DNA of 32,593 nucleotides from Caulobacter sp. S45. GTDB taxonomy: Bacteria > Pseudomonadota > Alphaproteobacteria > Caulobacterales > Caulobacteraceae. How positions within the stretch are numbered: position 1 is the stretch's first letter; every line of letters begins with the position of its first letter. A model generated the notes under the pieces. It ran no database searches and was not told the origin of the DNA. It saw only the letters and a list, made by a program, of their open reading frames with translations. The stretch spans positions 1 through 32,593 of the forward strand of contig NZ_CAHJWH010000019.1 of assembly GCF_903642205.1 (NCBI RefSeq), in the 5' to 3' direction. The position numbers and the translations under genes were made by a program. Positions 15,921 through 25,703 of the stretch are shown in pieces.

Positions 15921-17180
15921 ATGTCCGAGTTCAAGCCGAAATCCGAGCTGGTCCACCTGCTGGTGGAGCGCGGCTACCTGCACCAGGCCACCAACCTGGA
16001 GGGACTGGACGCAAAGGCGGTGTCGGGCGTGGTCACCGGCTACATCGGCTTCGACGCCACCGCCGCCAGCCTGCACGTGGGCAACATGATGCAGATCATG
16101 ATGCTGCGCCGCATGCAGCAGACCGGCCACAAGCCCATCGTGGTCATGGGCGGCGGCACCACCAAGGTCGGCGACCCCTCGGGCAAGGACGCCACCCGCC
16201 AGCTGCTCAGCGAGGCGGCGATCGCGGCCAACATCGCCTCCATCCGCAAGGCCTTCGACGCCTACCTGAGCTTTGGCGACGGCCGCGCCGACGCGATCGT
16301 GGTGAACAACGCCGAGTGGCTGGACCAGCTCGGCTACGTCCAGTTCCTGCGCGACTACGGGGTGCACTTCACCCTGAACCGTATGCTGAGCTTCGACAGC
16401 GTGCGCCTGAGGCTGGAGCGCGAGCAGCCGCTGACCTTCCTCGAGTTCAACTACATGCTGATGCAGGCGACTGATTTCCTCGAATTGTTCAGGCGTTACG
16501 GCTGCCTCCTGCAGTTCGGCGGCTCCGACCAGTGGGGCAACATCGTCAACGGGGTGGAGCTGATCCGGCGGGTGGAGGCGAGCGAGGCCTTCGGCTTCAC
16601 CAGCCCGCTGGTGACCACCGCGTCGGGCGCCAAGATGGGCAAGACGGCGCAAGGGGCGGTGTGGCTGAACGCGGAGCTGCGCAGCCCCTATGACTACTGG
16701 CAGTTCTGGCGGAACACCGAAGACGCGGACGTGGGCCGCTTCCTCAAGCTGTTCACCGACCTGCCGCTGGACGAGGTCGCGCGGCTTGAGGCGCTGCAGG
16801 GCGCCGAGATCAACGAGGCCAAGAAGGTGCTCGCGGGCGAGACCACCGCCCTGCTGCACGGCCGCGCCGCCGCGGACGCCGCCGAAGCTGGCGCGCGGGC
16901 AGCGTTCGAGGACGGCGCGACTTCGGCCGACCTGCCGAGCTTCGCCCTGCCCCGCGCCAGCCTTGAGGCGGGAGTTCAGCTCGCCGCCCTGGTGGCCGAC
17001 GCCGGCCTCGCCGCATCCCGCTCCGAGGCGCGGCGACTGGCCCTTGGCGGAGGCCTGCGCCTGAACGACCGGCCCGAGACGGACGCCCAGCGCCTGGTCA
17101 CCCTCGCCGACCTCGACGCAGACGGCGTGATCAAGCTTGCTGCAGGCAAGAAGAAGATCGTGCTGGTGCGGCCAGCTTGA
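15921..17180 (+). CDS. tyrS: Tyrosyl-tRNA synthetase
   Basis: TyrRS charges tRNA-Tyr with tyrosine. The 419-residue protein has the Rossmann catalytic core with the HIGH-equivalent SLHVGN near residue 47, [10 protein letters not shown] near 82, a tyrosine-binding [13 protein letters not shown] near 177 with GGSDQWGN, and the KMSKS-equivalent KMGKT near 237. The C-terminal S4-like RNA-binding domain ([18 protein letters not shown]) lies at about 360-415. ATG 15921 fits the family N-terminus; ATG 15903 would add six residues. Neither has a strong Shine-Dalgarno. Confidence 0.96.
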   Translation: MSEFKPKSELVHLLVERGYLHQATNLEGLDAKAVSGVVTGYIGFDATAASLHVGNMMQIMMLRRMQQTGHKPIVVMGGGTTKVGDPSGKDATRQLLSEAAIAANIASIRKAFDAYLSFGDGRADAIVVNNAEWLDQLGYVQFLRDYGVHFTLNRMLSFDSVRLRLEREQPLTFLEFNYMLMQATDFLELFRRYGCLLQFGGSDQWGNIVNGVELIRRVEASEAFGFTSPLVTTASGAKMGKTAQGAVWLNAELRSPYDYWQFWRNTEDADVGRFLKLFTDLPLDEVARLEALQGAEINEAKKVLAGETTALLHGRAAADAAEAGARAAFEDGATSADLPSFALPRASLEAGVQLAALVADAGLAASRSEARRLALGGGLRLNDRPETDAQRLVTLADLDADGVIKLAAGKKKIVLVRPA

Positions 17181-17237
17181 GCCCGGGGCCCGACCTCATG
17201 CCCTGTCCCGCCGTGAAAGAGATCAAAGGAGACATCC

Positions 17238-17711
17238 ATGTCTGAGCTGACCCTCGACGATCCCGCCCCTGACTTCGACCTGCCTACCGATGGCGGCGGA
17301 CGCGTCTCCCTGGCGACACTCAAGGGCAAGCCCTTTGTCCTTTACTTCTATCCCAAGGACGACACCTCGGGTTGCACCAGTGAGGCCAAGGCCTTTTCCG
17401 AGATGAAGGCGCAGTTTGAGGCCGTCGGGTCTAAGGTGATCGGTGTGTCCAGAGACGGGCCCAACAGCCACGACAAGTTCAAGGCCAAATACGACCTGAC
17501 CATAACCCTGGCGTCAGACGAGGATGGTACGATGCTGGAGCGTTACGGCGTCTGGGTCGAAAAGAGCATGTATGGTCGCAAGTACATGGGTATCGAGCGC
17601 GCCACCTTCCTGATCGGCGCTGATGGCTCGGTGAAGCAGGTCTGGCGCAAGGTGAAGGTACCCGGCCACGTGGACGCCGTGCTGAAGGCCATGCGCGCGC
17701 TGGCCGGCTAA
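17238..17711 (+). CDS. bcp: Bcp-type peroxiredoxin (thiol peroxidase), one-cysteine form
   Basis: Peroxiredoxin Q/Bcp reduces hydroperoxides with a peroxidatic cysteine. The 157-residue protein has the thioredoxin fold with FVLYFYPKDDTSGCTSEA; the peroxidatic cysteine is Cys46. Where E. coli Bcp has the resolving cysteine five residues later there is Lys51, and no other cysteine occurs in the protein. It must therefore be reduced directly by an external thiol or partner. Two further motifs, ISVS-like VIGVSRDGP and RATFLIGADG, fit the family. ATG 17238 follows AAAGGAGA with good spacing. It lies 57 bp after tyrS and may be co-transcribed. Confidence 0.94.
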   Translation: MSELTLDDPAPDFDLPTDGGGRVSLATLKGKPFVLYFYPKDDTSGCTSEAKAFSEMKAQFEAVGSKVIGVSRDGPNSHDKFKAKYDLTITLASDEDGTMLERYGVWVEKSMYGRKYMGIERATFLIGADGSVKQVWRKVKVPGHVDAVLKAMRALAG

Positions 17712-18000
17712 CCCAGCGGACGATGTTGAAGCACCTGTGGCAACCCGTCGCAGGTTGTACGTGACCCGCCGAGGAAGCGGATGTGCATCACGTCCTCCGC
17801 ACGCCCGCATCTTGCTCAAATCTTAATGGCTCGTGAGGGCCTTCTTGCACGGAGCACGTTCTGAAGTTGTTTGAAGTCTTGCCGTCGCTCCAAAGCAACT
17901 GCCACGATCTCGCCAAAGACAGCACGATCCGCCTTAATCAGGTTGAGCAACAAAGAGTCTGATCCGAGGGCGGCTTGCGCCCGCGCCCTGGGTTTGCTCA
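17712..18000. other. Intergenic region with a possible gene remnant
   Basis: These 289 bp lie between bcp and the M23 peptidase gene and are visibly less GC-rich than their surroundings. On the minus strand, about 17816-18000 reads as roughly 60 residues of natural-looking sequence (SDSLLLNLIKADRAVFGE, then LERRQDFKQLQNVLRARR) ending in TGA. No ATG or ribosome-binding site begins it, and the upstream extension runs antisense to the peptidase gene. I see no clear terminator, RNA gene or repeat. The promoter of the peptidase gene should be here. Confidence 0.3.
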
Positions 18001-19086
18001 GTGCCGCAAATGCAAACTTCCAGCTTCGGTAATGTCGTGTTCGGAACGGCCACTGCTTCCTCCAGCTACAGCCTCTTAGACTTGGGTCGTGATCTCCGGG
18101 CCAGAACACCGCGTGGGATGCGGGCGGCCAGCGCGCTCGCCGCCCCGGTCGCCATGCTGGTCGGCGCAGTCGGCCTGATGGGCTTATGGACCGCCGTGCC
18201 CCGGAACCAAGTCCTGCTCGAGGCGCCCGTCGCCCCCGCGGGCGTGATCGCCACCGATCATGAGGCGGCGGCGGTGACTCGGGCGGCCGCCAGCAACGAC
18301 CGCGCCCTGAAACACCTGCTGATCGACCTCGGCGCACCGGTTCAGCTTTCCCCCGCCCCTATGGCCAGGCTGACTTCAACGGCGGCCCAGACGGTCGCCG
18401 GGCTGCGCGAGACCGAAGCCAACCTGGTCTCCGCCGCCGATCTGGCCGCCCAGGCACGGCTAAGGGACACCCGCGCAACCTTCCACGCGACCGGCCTCGA
18501 CGCGCGTCCGTACATGGCCGACGCCAGCACGTCCGCCGACCTGTCGCCGCTGGAGCTGCGGGACGCCCGTGTCCTCGCAGCCCGCCTGGACGTAGACGCC
18601 CCGCTGGCGCGCCAGGTGCAGCGCACCGCCCGTGACCTGATGGCCGCCCAGGCGCTGGGTGACGCGGCGGCTGCCCTGCCGTTGGCCACCCCCGTGGACG
18701 ACCCCGTGCGTTCCAGCCCGTTCGGCCCTCGGACGGACCCCTTCACCCATGTCTCGGCCTTCCACCCCGGCCAGGACTTCTCCGGCCACTATGGACAGGC
18801 GATCCATGTGACGGCGCCGGGCGTGGTGTCGTTCGTCGGCCAGCGCTCCGGCTATGGCAACTGCGTCGAGGTCGACCACGGCCACGGCTTCAAGACCCGC
18901 TATGGACATCTGGAAGCTTTCACCCTGGGCGTCGGCCAGGTGGTGAAGACCGGGGACGTGATCGGGCGCATGGGCTCAACCGGCCGCTCCACCGGCGTAC
19001 ACCTGCACTATGAGGTCTGGGCCAGCGGCCGCCTGCTCGATCCTGCGCCGTTCCTGAAGGCTGGGACCTCGGCGCTGCGAGGCTAG
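18001..19086 (+). CDS. M23/LytM-family peptidase, membrane anchored
   Basis: A 361-residue protein with a cytoplasmic N-terminus of about 44 residues, one transmembrane helix at about 45-66 (SALAAPVAMLVGAVGLMGLW), and an alanine-rich helical region (about 90-225) likely to form a coiled or extended stalk. A LytM domain follows at about 235-350. The zinc ligands are present: HPGQD (H-x3-D) in the first motif and VHLHYEV (H-x-H) in the last, with RYGHLEAF between. It is thus predicted to be an active DD-endopeptidase of peptidoglycan, unlike degenerate EnvC/NlpD activators. Start is GTG 18001 or ATG 18010. Its 3' end overlaps the convergent gene by 4 bp. Confidence 0.92.
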   Translation: MPQMQTSSFGNVVFGTATASSSYSLLDLGRDLRARTPRGMRAASALAAPVAMLVGAVGLMGLWTAVPRNQVLLEAPVAPAGVIATDHEAAAVTRAAASNDRALKHLLIDLGAPVQLSPAPMARLTSTAAQTVAGLRETEANLVSAADLAAQARLRDTRATFHATGLDARPYMADASTSADLSPLELRDARVLAARLDVDAPLARQVQRTARDLMAAQALGDAAAALPLATPVDDPVRSSPFGPRTDPFTHVSAFHPGQDFSGHYGQAIHVTAPGVVSFVGQRSGYGNCVEVDHGHGFKTRYGHLEAFTLGVGQVVKTGDVIGRMGSTGRSTGVHLHYEVWASGRLLDPAPFLKAGTSALRG

Positions 19087-19817
19087 GACAGCGTCTCGAC
19101 CGCGGCGATCAGGCGCGTGAGGTCCTGAGGCCGCGACAGGCGGTGATCGCCGTCGCGCACCAGGGTGAACACCACGTCGTCGCCACGCCACGCTTGCGCC
19201 AAGGCCAGGGCGTGGGTCCAAGGCACGTCGGCGTCTGCGCCGCCCTGGAGCACTTGCAGAGGCGCGTCACTCGCCACCGGACCGGGCAGCACCGACCAGG
19301 CGCGACCGTCTTCCAGCAAGGCGCGCGAGATGGCGTCTCCCGGCCCATGCGGCGATGGCCGCACCCAGACGCCGCTCGTGGCCAAGCTCTTACGGGCCTC
19401 GGAGTCCAGCTCCGGCTCCATCAGCTTGTCGGTCATATCGGCTGCGGGGGCGATCAGCACCACGCCCGCGATCCGCTCGGGCCGGGCGAGCGCCGCGAGC
19501 GTGGCGATCCAACCGCCCATGGACGAACCGACCAGGATCAGCGGGCCCGTCGTCAGCTCGTCGATCACCGCCAGCGCGTCTGCCCGCCAGCGAGAGATCG
19601 TCCCCCGAACGAACTCGCCAGACGAGGCGCCATGGCCGAAATAGTCGAAGCGGACATAGGCGCGCCCGCGCTGGCTGGCCCACTCGGCCAGGGCCTGCGC
19701 CTTCGTCCCCGCCATGTCGGAGTTGAAGCCACCGAGCCACACGACGGTCCGCCCCTCGCCCGCCATCGCCTCGTAGGCCAGCCGCTCGCCGTCGGGCCTG
19801 TGGAGATGGCTGGCCAT
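19083..19817 (-). CDS. Alpha/beta hydrolase
   Basis: A 244-residue alpha/beta hydrolase with the nucleophile elbow GSSMGG near residue 98, an oxyanion region WLGGFNSDMAG near 28, the acid in GGADADVPW near 195 and the histidine in DGDHRLSRP near 224. The FDYFGHGASSGEF loop resembles ABHD10-like acyl-protein thioesterases. It begins 9 bp after the enoyl-CoA hydratase stop codon on the same strand, so it is likely the last gene of the valine operon. A thioesterase role there is plausible but unproven. Start ATG 19817. Confidence 0.9.
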   Translation of the reverse strand: MASHLHRPDGERLAYEAMAGEGRTVVWLGGFNSDMAGTKAQALAEWASQRGRAYVRFDYFGHGASSGEFVRGTISRWRADALAVIDELTTGPLILVGSSMGGWIATLAALARPERIAGVVLIAPAADMTDKLMEPELDSEARKSLATSGVWVRPSPHGPGDAISRALLEDGRAWSVLPGPVASDAPLQVLQGGADADVPWTHALALAQAWRGDDVVFTLVRDGDHRLSRPQDLTRLIAAVETLS

Positions 19818-19826
19818 GGAGGCTGT

Positions 19827-20609
19827 TCAGCGGCCCTTGAAGTCGGGCGCCCGCTTCTCGACGAAGGCGGCCATGCCTTCCTTCTGGTCCTCGAAGGCGA
19901 AGAGGGAGTGGAACAGGCGGCGTTCGACCTTGATCCCTTCGGTGAGGGTCGTCTCGAGCGCGGTGTCCACCAGCTCCTTGTTCATCACCACCGCCAGGGG
20001 CGACTGAGCGGCGATCTTGCGGGCGACGGTCATCGCTTCGTCGATGAGCTTGTCGAGGGCCACGACCCGGCTGACAAGCCCCGCGCGCTCGGCTTCAGCG
20101 GCGTCCATCATGCGCGCGGTCAGCATCATGTCCATGGCCTTCGACTTGCCCACCAGGCGGGTCAGGCGCTGGGTGCCGCCGATGCCCGGCATGACGCCGA
20201 GGTTGATCTCCGGCTGGCCGAACTTGGCGTTGTCCGCAGCGATGATGAAGTCGCACATCATCGCCAGCTCGCACCCGCCGCCGAGCGCATAGCCGGCCAC
20301 CGCGGCGATGATGGGCTTCCTTGAGCGCACGATCCGCTCGGAGGCTTCAGTGAAGAAGTCCTGGCGGAACGCGTCGGCATAGCTCAGCCCCGCCATCTCC
20401 TTGATGTCGGCGCCCGCCGCGAAGGTCTTGCTCGAGCCGGTGAGCACCAGGCAGCGCACCGTCTCGTCGCGATCCAGCGCCTCTATGCACAACGACAGCT
20501 CCTGCATCAGCTGGCTGTTCAGGGCGTTCAGCGCTTCCGGCCGGTTCAGCCGGATCAGGGCCACGCCGTCGGCGGCGGGCTCCGCGATGACCGTCTCGTA
20601 GTCGCTCAT
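19827..20609 (-). CDS. Enoyl-CoA hydratase
   Basis: A 260-residue crotonase-family hydratase, probably hydrating methacrylyl-CoA to 3-hydroxyisobutyryl-CoA in valine breakdown. Visible are the oxyanion loop [13 protein letters not shown] near residue 65, [12 protein letters not shown] near 107 with one catalytic glutamate, and [20 protein letters not shown] near 129 with the second. The C-terminal [17 protein letters not shown] is standard. ATG 20609 overlaps the mmsB stop by 4 bp (ATGA), indicating translational coupling. General fatty-acid beta-oxidation is possible, but the neighbours argue for valine. Confidence 0.93.
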   Translation of the reverse strand: MSDYETVIAEPAADGVALIRLNRPEALNALNSQLMQELSLCIEALDRDETVRCLVLTGSSKTFAAGADIKEMAGLSYADAFRQDFFTEASERIVRSRKPIIAAVAGYALGGGCELAMMCDFIIAADNAKFGQPEINLGVMPGIGGTQRLTRLVGKSKAMDMMLTARMMDAAEAERAGLVSRVVALDKLIDEAMTVARKIAAQSPLAVVMNKELVDTALETTLTEGIKVERRLFHSLFAFEDQKEGMAAFVEKRAPDFKGR

Positions 20610-21523
20610 CGGCCGCCTCTCGCCTCCGCGTCCAACTCGTCCAGGTGGCCGCGCATCAGCTGCAGCACGCCGGAAAAGTCTTTGTCGCCGTAGCCCAGGC
20701 GGTCGAACATGGCGTAGAGGCCCTCGGCCTGCGCACCCATGGGCGTCGCCGCGCCTGCCGCCGCCGCCGCGGCCTGTGCGAGCTTCAGGTCCTTCAGCAT
20801 GAGCTTGGTCAGGAAGCCGCCCTCGTAGCCGCGGTCCGACGGCGAGGCCGGCCCGACGCCCGGCCACGGGCAGTAGCTGGAGATCGACCAGCACTGGCCT
20901 GAGGACTGGGAGACGATGTCGAAGACCTTGTCCGGCTTGAGCCCCAGCCGCTCAGCGAGCGCAAAGGCCTCGCAGACGCCGAGCATCGAGATGCCCAGCA
21001 CCATGTTGTTGCAGATCTTGGCCGCCTGGCCGGCTCCGGCCTCGCCCGCATGCACCACGGCCTTGGCCATGGGCTTCAGCGCCGCCTGGACATCGGGGAA
21101 GCGCGCTTCTTCGCAGCCGACCATGAAGGTCAGCGTACCGGCTTCGGCCGCCGCGATCCCGCCGGAGACGGGCGCATCGGCGAAGCTGACGCCTGCATCC
21201 CTGGCCTCGGCGGCGAGGGCGCGGGCGCTGTCCACGTCGATCGTGGAGCAGTCGATCAGCAGTGCGCTCTTGGACACGCCGGGCAGCACCGCCTCGGTCA
21301 ACACCTGGCGCACGTGGGCGCCGGCGGGCAGCATGGTGATCACCAGTTCCGCCCCCTCGGCCGCCTTCGCCGCAGACCCCGCGGCCATGCAGCCGGACTG
21401 GACCGCGCGCTCAACCGCCAGGCCGCTCAGGTCGAAGGCCTGCACCTGATGGCCGGCCGCGGCCTGCCGGGCGGCCATGCCGGCGCCCATATTGCCAAGA
21501 CCGATGAAGGCGATGCGGCTCAT
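20606..21523 (-). CDS. mmsB: 3-hydroxyisobutyrate dehydrogenase
   Basis: MmsB oxidises 3-hydroxyisobutyrate to methylmalonate semialdehyde with NAD. The 305-residue protein has an N-terminal Rossmann motif [14 protein letters not shown], the substrate-binding [16 protein letters not shown] near residue 118, and the catalytic lysine in [12 protein letters not shown] near 170. The Trp/Gly-rich [15 protein letters not shown] near 240 is typical of the family. ATG 21523 overlaps the upstream hydrolase stop by 4 bp. The frame is open further upstream but without family similarity. Confidence 0.95.
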   Translation of the reverse strand: MSRIAFIGLGNMGAGMAARQAAAGHQVQAFDLSGLAVERAVQSGCMAAGSAAKAAEGAELVITMLPAGAHVRQVLTEAVLPGVSKSALLIDCSTIDVDSARALAAEARDAGVSFADAPVSGGIAAAEAGTLTFMVGCEEARFPDVQAALKPMAKAVVHAGEAGAGQAAKICNNMVLGISMLGVCEAFALAERLGLKPDKVFDIVSQSSGQCWSISSYCPWPGVGPASPSDRGYEGGFLTKLMLKDLKLAQAAAAAAGAATPMGAQAEGLYAMFDRLGYGDKDFSGVLQLMRGHLDELDAEARGGR

Positions 21524-22605
21524 CGTCGTCCTCTTTGCGCGCCGCCCTCGTTGAGGTGGGCCGGCGTCCATTCCTCATCTTCGGGCAAGGGCTCGAAGAT
21601 GGCGTCGAGTTTCTGTTGGGTGACCTGCGCCAGGGTCGGCGGATCCCAACGGGGCGCGTTGTCCTTGTCGACGATCACCGCGCGCACGCCTTCGCGGAAG
21701 TCGGCGCTCATGCTGACGCGGGCGGCGATGCGGTACTCCACCGCCATCTCCGCCTCGAAACTTTGCACGTCGCGTCCCTGGCGGAGCTGTCGGTACGCCA
21801 CTTTCATAGCCTGAGGCGACTTGCTCTTCAGAGTGGCGAGCTGGGCCAGCGCCCATTCGCCGCCGTCCGCCTCCAGGGCGTTGAGGATGGCTTCCACGCT
21901 CTCTGCACCGAAGAGCCGGTCGATGTCCGCCCGCTGCCGCGCGAGGGGTGGTTCGCCCGCATCGGCCTCGCGCTCGGTCAGCAGGGTGTCGAGCGCGCCG
22001 GGATCAGCGAGCAGCTGCGCCTTCAGCGCCTCGACCTGGCCCTGCGGCACATAGTCGGTGGCCAAGCCCAGCAGCAGGCAGTCCGCCGCCTTCAGGCGCG
22101 CGCCGGTCAGAGCCAGCCACATGCCGGTCTCGCCCACCAGACGCGGCAGGAACCAGCCGCCGCCCACGTCGGGGAACAAGCCTATGCCGGTTTCCGGCAT
22201 GGCGAAGACGGTGCGCTCGGTGGCTATGCGATAGCTGGCCGGGGCCGAGATGCCGACCCCGCCGCCCATCACCACGCCATCCATGAACGCCACCACCGGC
22301 TTGTCGTAGCCGAACAGCAGGGCGTTCAGCCGGTACTCCTCGGCGAAGAAGGCCCGGGCGGCGACGCCATCCTGCGCCCCGCTCTCCATGATCATGCGGA
22401 TGTCGCCGCCGGCGCAGAAACCTCGCGGGCCGGTGTGGTCGAGCATCACGGCCGCGACCCGCGGATCGTTGCGCCAAGCCAGCAGGGCCTGCGCCATGAT
22501 CTGGCACATCTGCGTGTTCAGGGCGTGCAGAGCGGAGGGCCGGTTCAGGGTCAGCCGGCCCCAGCCGCCTTCCACCCGGGCGATGACGGGCGCTGCGTCG
22601 GTCAC
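21520..22605 (-). CDS. 3-hydroxyisobutyryl-CoA hydrolase
   Basis: A 361-residue member of the ECH_2 branch of the crotonase family, longer than ordinary hydratases as expected for HIBCH. It releases 3-hydroxyisobutyrate from its CoA ester. Motifs are [11 protein letters not shown] near residue 19, [11 protein letters not shown] near 62, [11 protein letters not shown] near 110 and [14 protein letters not shown] near 134, carrying the catalytic Glu and Asp. The C-terminal [17 protein letters not shown] is diagnostic for the hydrolase. Start is GTG 22605, which overlaps the dehydrogenase stop by 4 bp (GTGA). It is translationally coupled on both sides. Confidence 0.94.
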   Translation of the reverse strand: MTDAAPVIARVEGGWGRLTLNRPSALHALNTQMCQIMAQALLAWRNDPRVAAVMLDHTGPRGFCAGGDIRMIMESGAQDGVAARAFFAEEYRLNALLFGYDKPVVAFMDGVVMGGGVGISAPASYRIATERTVFAMPETGIGLFPDVGGGWFLPRLVGETGMWLALTGARLKAADCLLLGLATDYVPQGQVEALKAQLLADPGALDTLLTEREADAGEPPLARQRADIDRLFGAESVEAILNALEADGGEWALAQLATLKSKSPQAMKVAYRQLRQGRDVQSFEAEMAVEYRIAARVSMSADFREGVRAVIVDKDNAPRWDPPTLAQVTQQKLDAIFEPLPEDEEWTPAHLNEGGAQRGRR

Positions 22606-23741
22606 TGGCGCAGCATCTCGCGCGCGGTGATCACGCGCATGATCTCGTTGGTGCCTTCCAGGATCTGGTGCACGCGAAGGTCCCGCACGATCCGCTCCAG
22701 CGGATAGTCCTTCAGGTAGCCGTAGCCGCCGTGCAGCTGCAGGGCGTCGTTGGCGACGCGCGAGCCCGCATCGGTGGCGAAGCGCTTGGCCATGGCGCAG
22801 AGCTTGGTGGCGTCGCGGTCCTTGCGATCCAGCGCCGAAGCGGCGTTGCGGATCATCAGCCTCGCAGCCTCTAGCTCGGTGGCCATGTCGGCCAGCTTGA
22901 ACTGCAGCGCCTGGAAGTCCGACAGCGGGCGGCCGAACTGCCTTCTCGTCGCCACATAGGCCTGTGCGGTGTCCAGCGCGAGTTGCGCGCCGCCCAGCGA
23001 ACAGGCGCCGATGTTCAGCCGCCCACCGTCCAGGCCGGACATGGCGATGCGGAAGCCTTCGCCCTCCGCACCCACGCGGTTCTCCACCGGCACGCGGCAG
23101 TCGTCGAAGTTGACCACGGCGGTCGGCTGGGCGTTCCAGCCCATCTTCCGCTCCAGAGCGCCGAAGCCGAGCCCAGGCGTTCCCTTCTCCACCACCAGGG
23201 TCGAAACGCCCTTGGGGCCGTCGCCGCCCGTGCGCACCATGACCACGTAGACATCGCTGGCGCCGGCGCCGGAGATGAAGGCCTTGGATCCGTTCAGAAC
23301 GTAATGGTCGCCGTCCAACCGGGCTGTGGTGCGGAGCGCCGCCGCATCCGACCCCGACCCTGGCTCGGTCAGGCAATAGGAGCCGATCAGCTCCATGGTG
23401 GTCATGCTCGGCAGGAAGCGCTGGCGCAGCAGGTCGTCGCCGTACCGGTCGATCATCCAACTGGCCATGTTGTGGATCGAGATGAAGGCGGCCGTGGCCA
23501 CGTCGCCGTAGGACAAGGCCTCGAACACCAGCGTGGCGTCCAGCCGGCTGAGCGCGGAGCCGCCCACGTCGTCGCGTACGTACAGGCCCGCAAATCCGAG
23601 CCCCGCAGCTCTGCGCATCACGTCGACGGGAAAGTGGTGCTCCTCGTCCCAACGGGCGGAGTGGGGGGCGAGTTCGGCGTCAGCGAATCCCTTCGCCGCG
23701 TTCCAGATCGCCGTCTGGTCTTCATTGAAGGCGAACTCCAC
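22602..23741 (-). CDS. Acyl-CoA dehydrogenase, probably isobutyryl-CoA dehydrogenase
   Basis: A 379-residue FAD-dependent acyl-CoA dehydrogenase. Signatures are [14 protein letters not shown] near residue 126, [14 protein letters not shown] near 158, [15 protein letters not shown] near 268 and [16 protein letters not shown] near 338. The catalytic glutamate sits in [12 protein letters not shown] near 363, the position used by short-chain and isobutyryl-type enzymes. Operon context (HIBCH, mmsB, hydratase) points to isobutyryl-CoA to methacrylyl-CoA. Start GTG 23741 has GAGGAG about eight bases upstream. It is the first gene of the coupled valine operon; the pathway's mmsA is not in the window. 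Confidence 0.93.
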   Translation of the reverse strand: MEFAFNEDQTAIWNAAKGFADAELAPHSARWDEEHHFPVDVMRRAAGLGFAGLYVRDDVGGSALSRLDATLVFEALSYGDVATAAFISIHNMASWMIDRYGDDLLRQRFLPSMTTMELIGSYCLTEPGSGSDAAALRTTARLDGDHYVLNGSKAFISGAGASDVYVVMVRTGGDGPKGVSTLVVEKGTPGLGFGALERKMGWNAQPTAVVNFDDCRVPVENRVGAEGEGFRIAMSGLDGGRLNIGACSLGGAQLALDTAQAYVATRRQFGRPLSDFQALQFKLADMATELEAARLMIRNAASALDRKDRDATKLCAMAKRFATDAGSRVANDALQLHGGYGYLKDYPLERIVRDLRVHQILEGTNEIMRVITAREMLRQ

Positions 23742-23773
23742 CCCCCGAACTCCTCAACCCGCCGTCCGGCGGT

Positions 23774-23980
23774 TCAGTCCCCCAGCACTTGGGCGGGTCG
23801 TAGGCTGCGGAACGGCTGAAGCCAAGCCTCCGACTTGGTCCAGCGATGGATGTCGCCGCAGGCCGAGCACCGCACCGCGGCGTTCTCGAAGGCGTCGCCC
23901 GCGAACTGCGCCTCGGACATGGTGTGGCGGGTGGATACGGGGTCGCCCGTGACCGGGCAGTGGATCATGACAAGAGGCAT
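23774..23980 (-). CDS. Small zinc-ribbon-like protein
   Basis: A 68-residue protein, MPLVMIHCPVTGDPVSTR, followed by a phenylalanine/alanine segment and VRCSACGDIHRWTKSEAW. One cysteine near residue 8 plus Cys-x2-Cys and a histidine near 46-52 suggest a compact zinc-binding fold. The function is unknown. Starts at ATG 23980 or ATG 23968 are both possible; a longer frame from GTG 24034 is less natural. It lies 84 bp after lpdA and 32 bp before the valine operon on the same strand. A short CCGCC/GGCGG hairpin at its end may be a weak terminator. Confidence 0.7.
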   Translation of the reverse strand: MPLVMIHCPVTGDPVSTRHTMSEAQFAGDAFENAAVRCSACGDIHRWTKSEAWLQPFRSLRPAQVLGD

Positions 23981-24064
23981 ACGCTCACAACGCGCAGCTT
24001 TGCGATTGGTGACGCCCCGTGCGGATTTGTCCACAGGTGAGGCGGGCTCGCGCGCCAGCGGTCC

Positions 24065-25468
<1,404 letters not shown>

Positions 25469-25478
25469 TTTATCGATC

Positions 25479-25691
25479 CTACTTGCGAGGCTGAGTACGC
25501 ATCCAAGCGTCGAACTTAGCCCAGTTCACATGATGGGCGTCGTCCTGATGGCCCTTAGCTAACCACCGAACTCCACCTCTTGAAACGCGGAGTTCTCCAA
25601 GTTTTCCATCGGTTGTAGACACAACAAACCTCGGCGCGGTTTGTTCATTCACTACCGAGAGCTCACCGACATTCATTTTGATATCAGCCAC
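25479..25691 (-). CDS. Small protein of unknown function within the pdh operon
   Basis: A 70-residue protein read from GTG 25691, which follows GAGGAG with good spacing and begins 12 bp after the pdhC stop. It ends 10 bp before lpdA, so it is clearly within the operon. The sequence has a beta-rich middle (RFVVSTTDGKLGELRVSRGG) and an aromatic C-terminal part (VRWLAKGH, NWAKFDAWM). The pattern G-x-L-R-V-S-x-G-G-V-x-W followed by W-x-x-F recalls widespread short orphan proteins of unknown function. Its base composition is much less GC-rich than pdhC and lpdA on either side, suggesting it was acquired. Confidence 0.75.
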   Translation of the reverse strand: MADIKMNVGELSVVNEQTAPRFVVSTTDGKLGELRVSRGGVRWLAKGHQDDAHHVNWAKFDAWMRTQPRK

Positions 25692-25703
25692 CGACTTTGC
25701 TCC

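Noticed and set aside
22606-23652. Upstream extension of the 3-hydroxyisobutyryl-CoA hydrolase frame
   Set aside because: The frame stays open to 23652 by GC bias, but it overlaps the acyl-CoA dehydrogenase in another frame and has no family similarity; GTG 22605 is the proper start.
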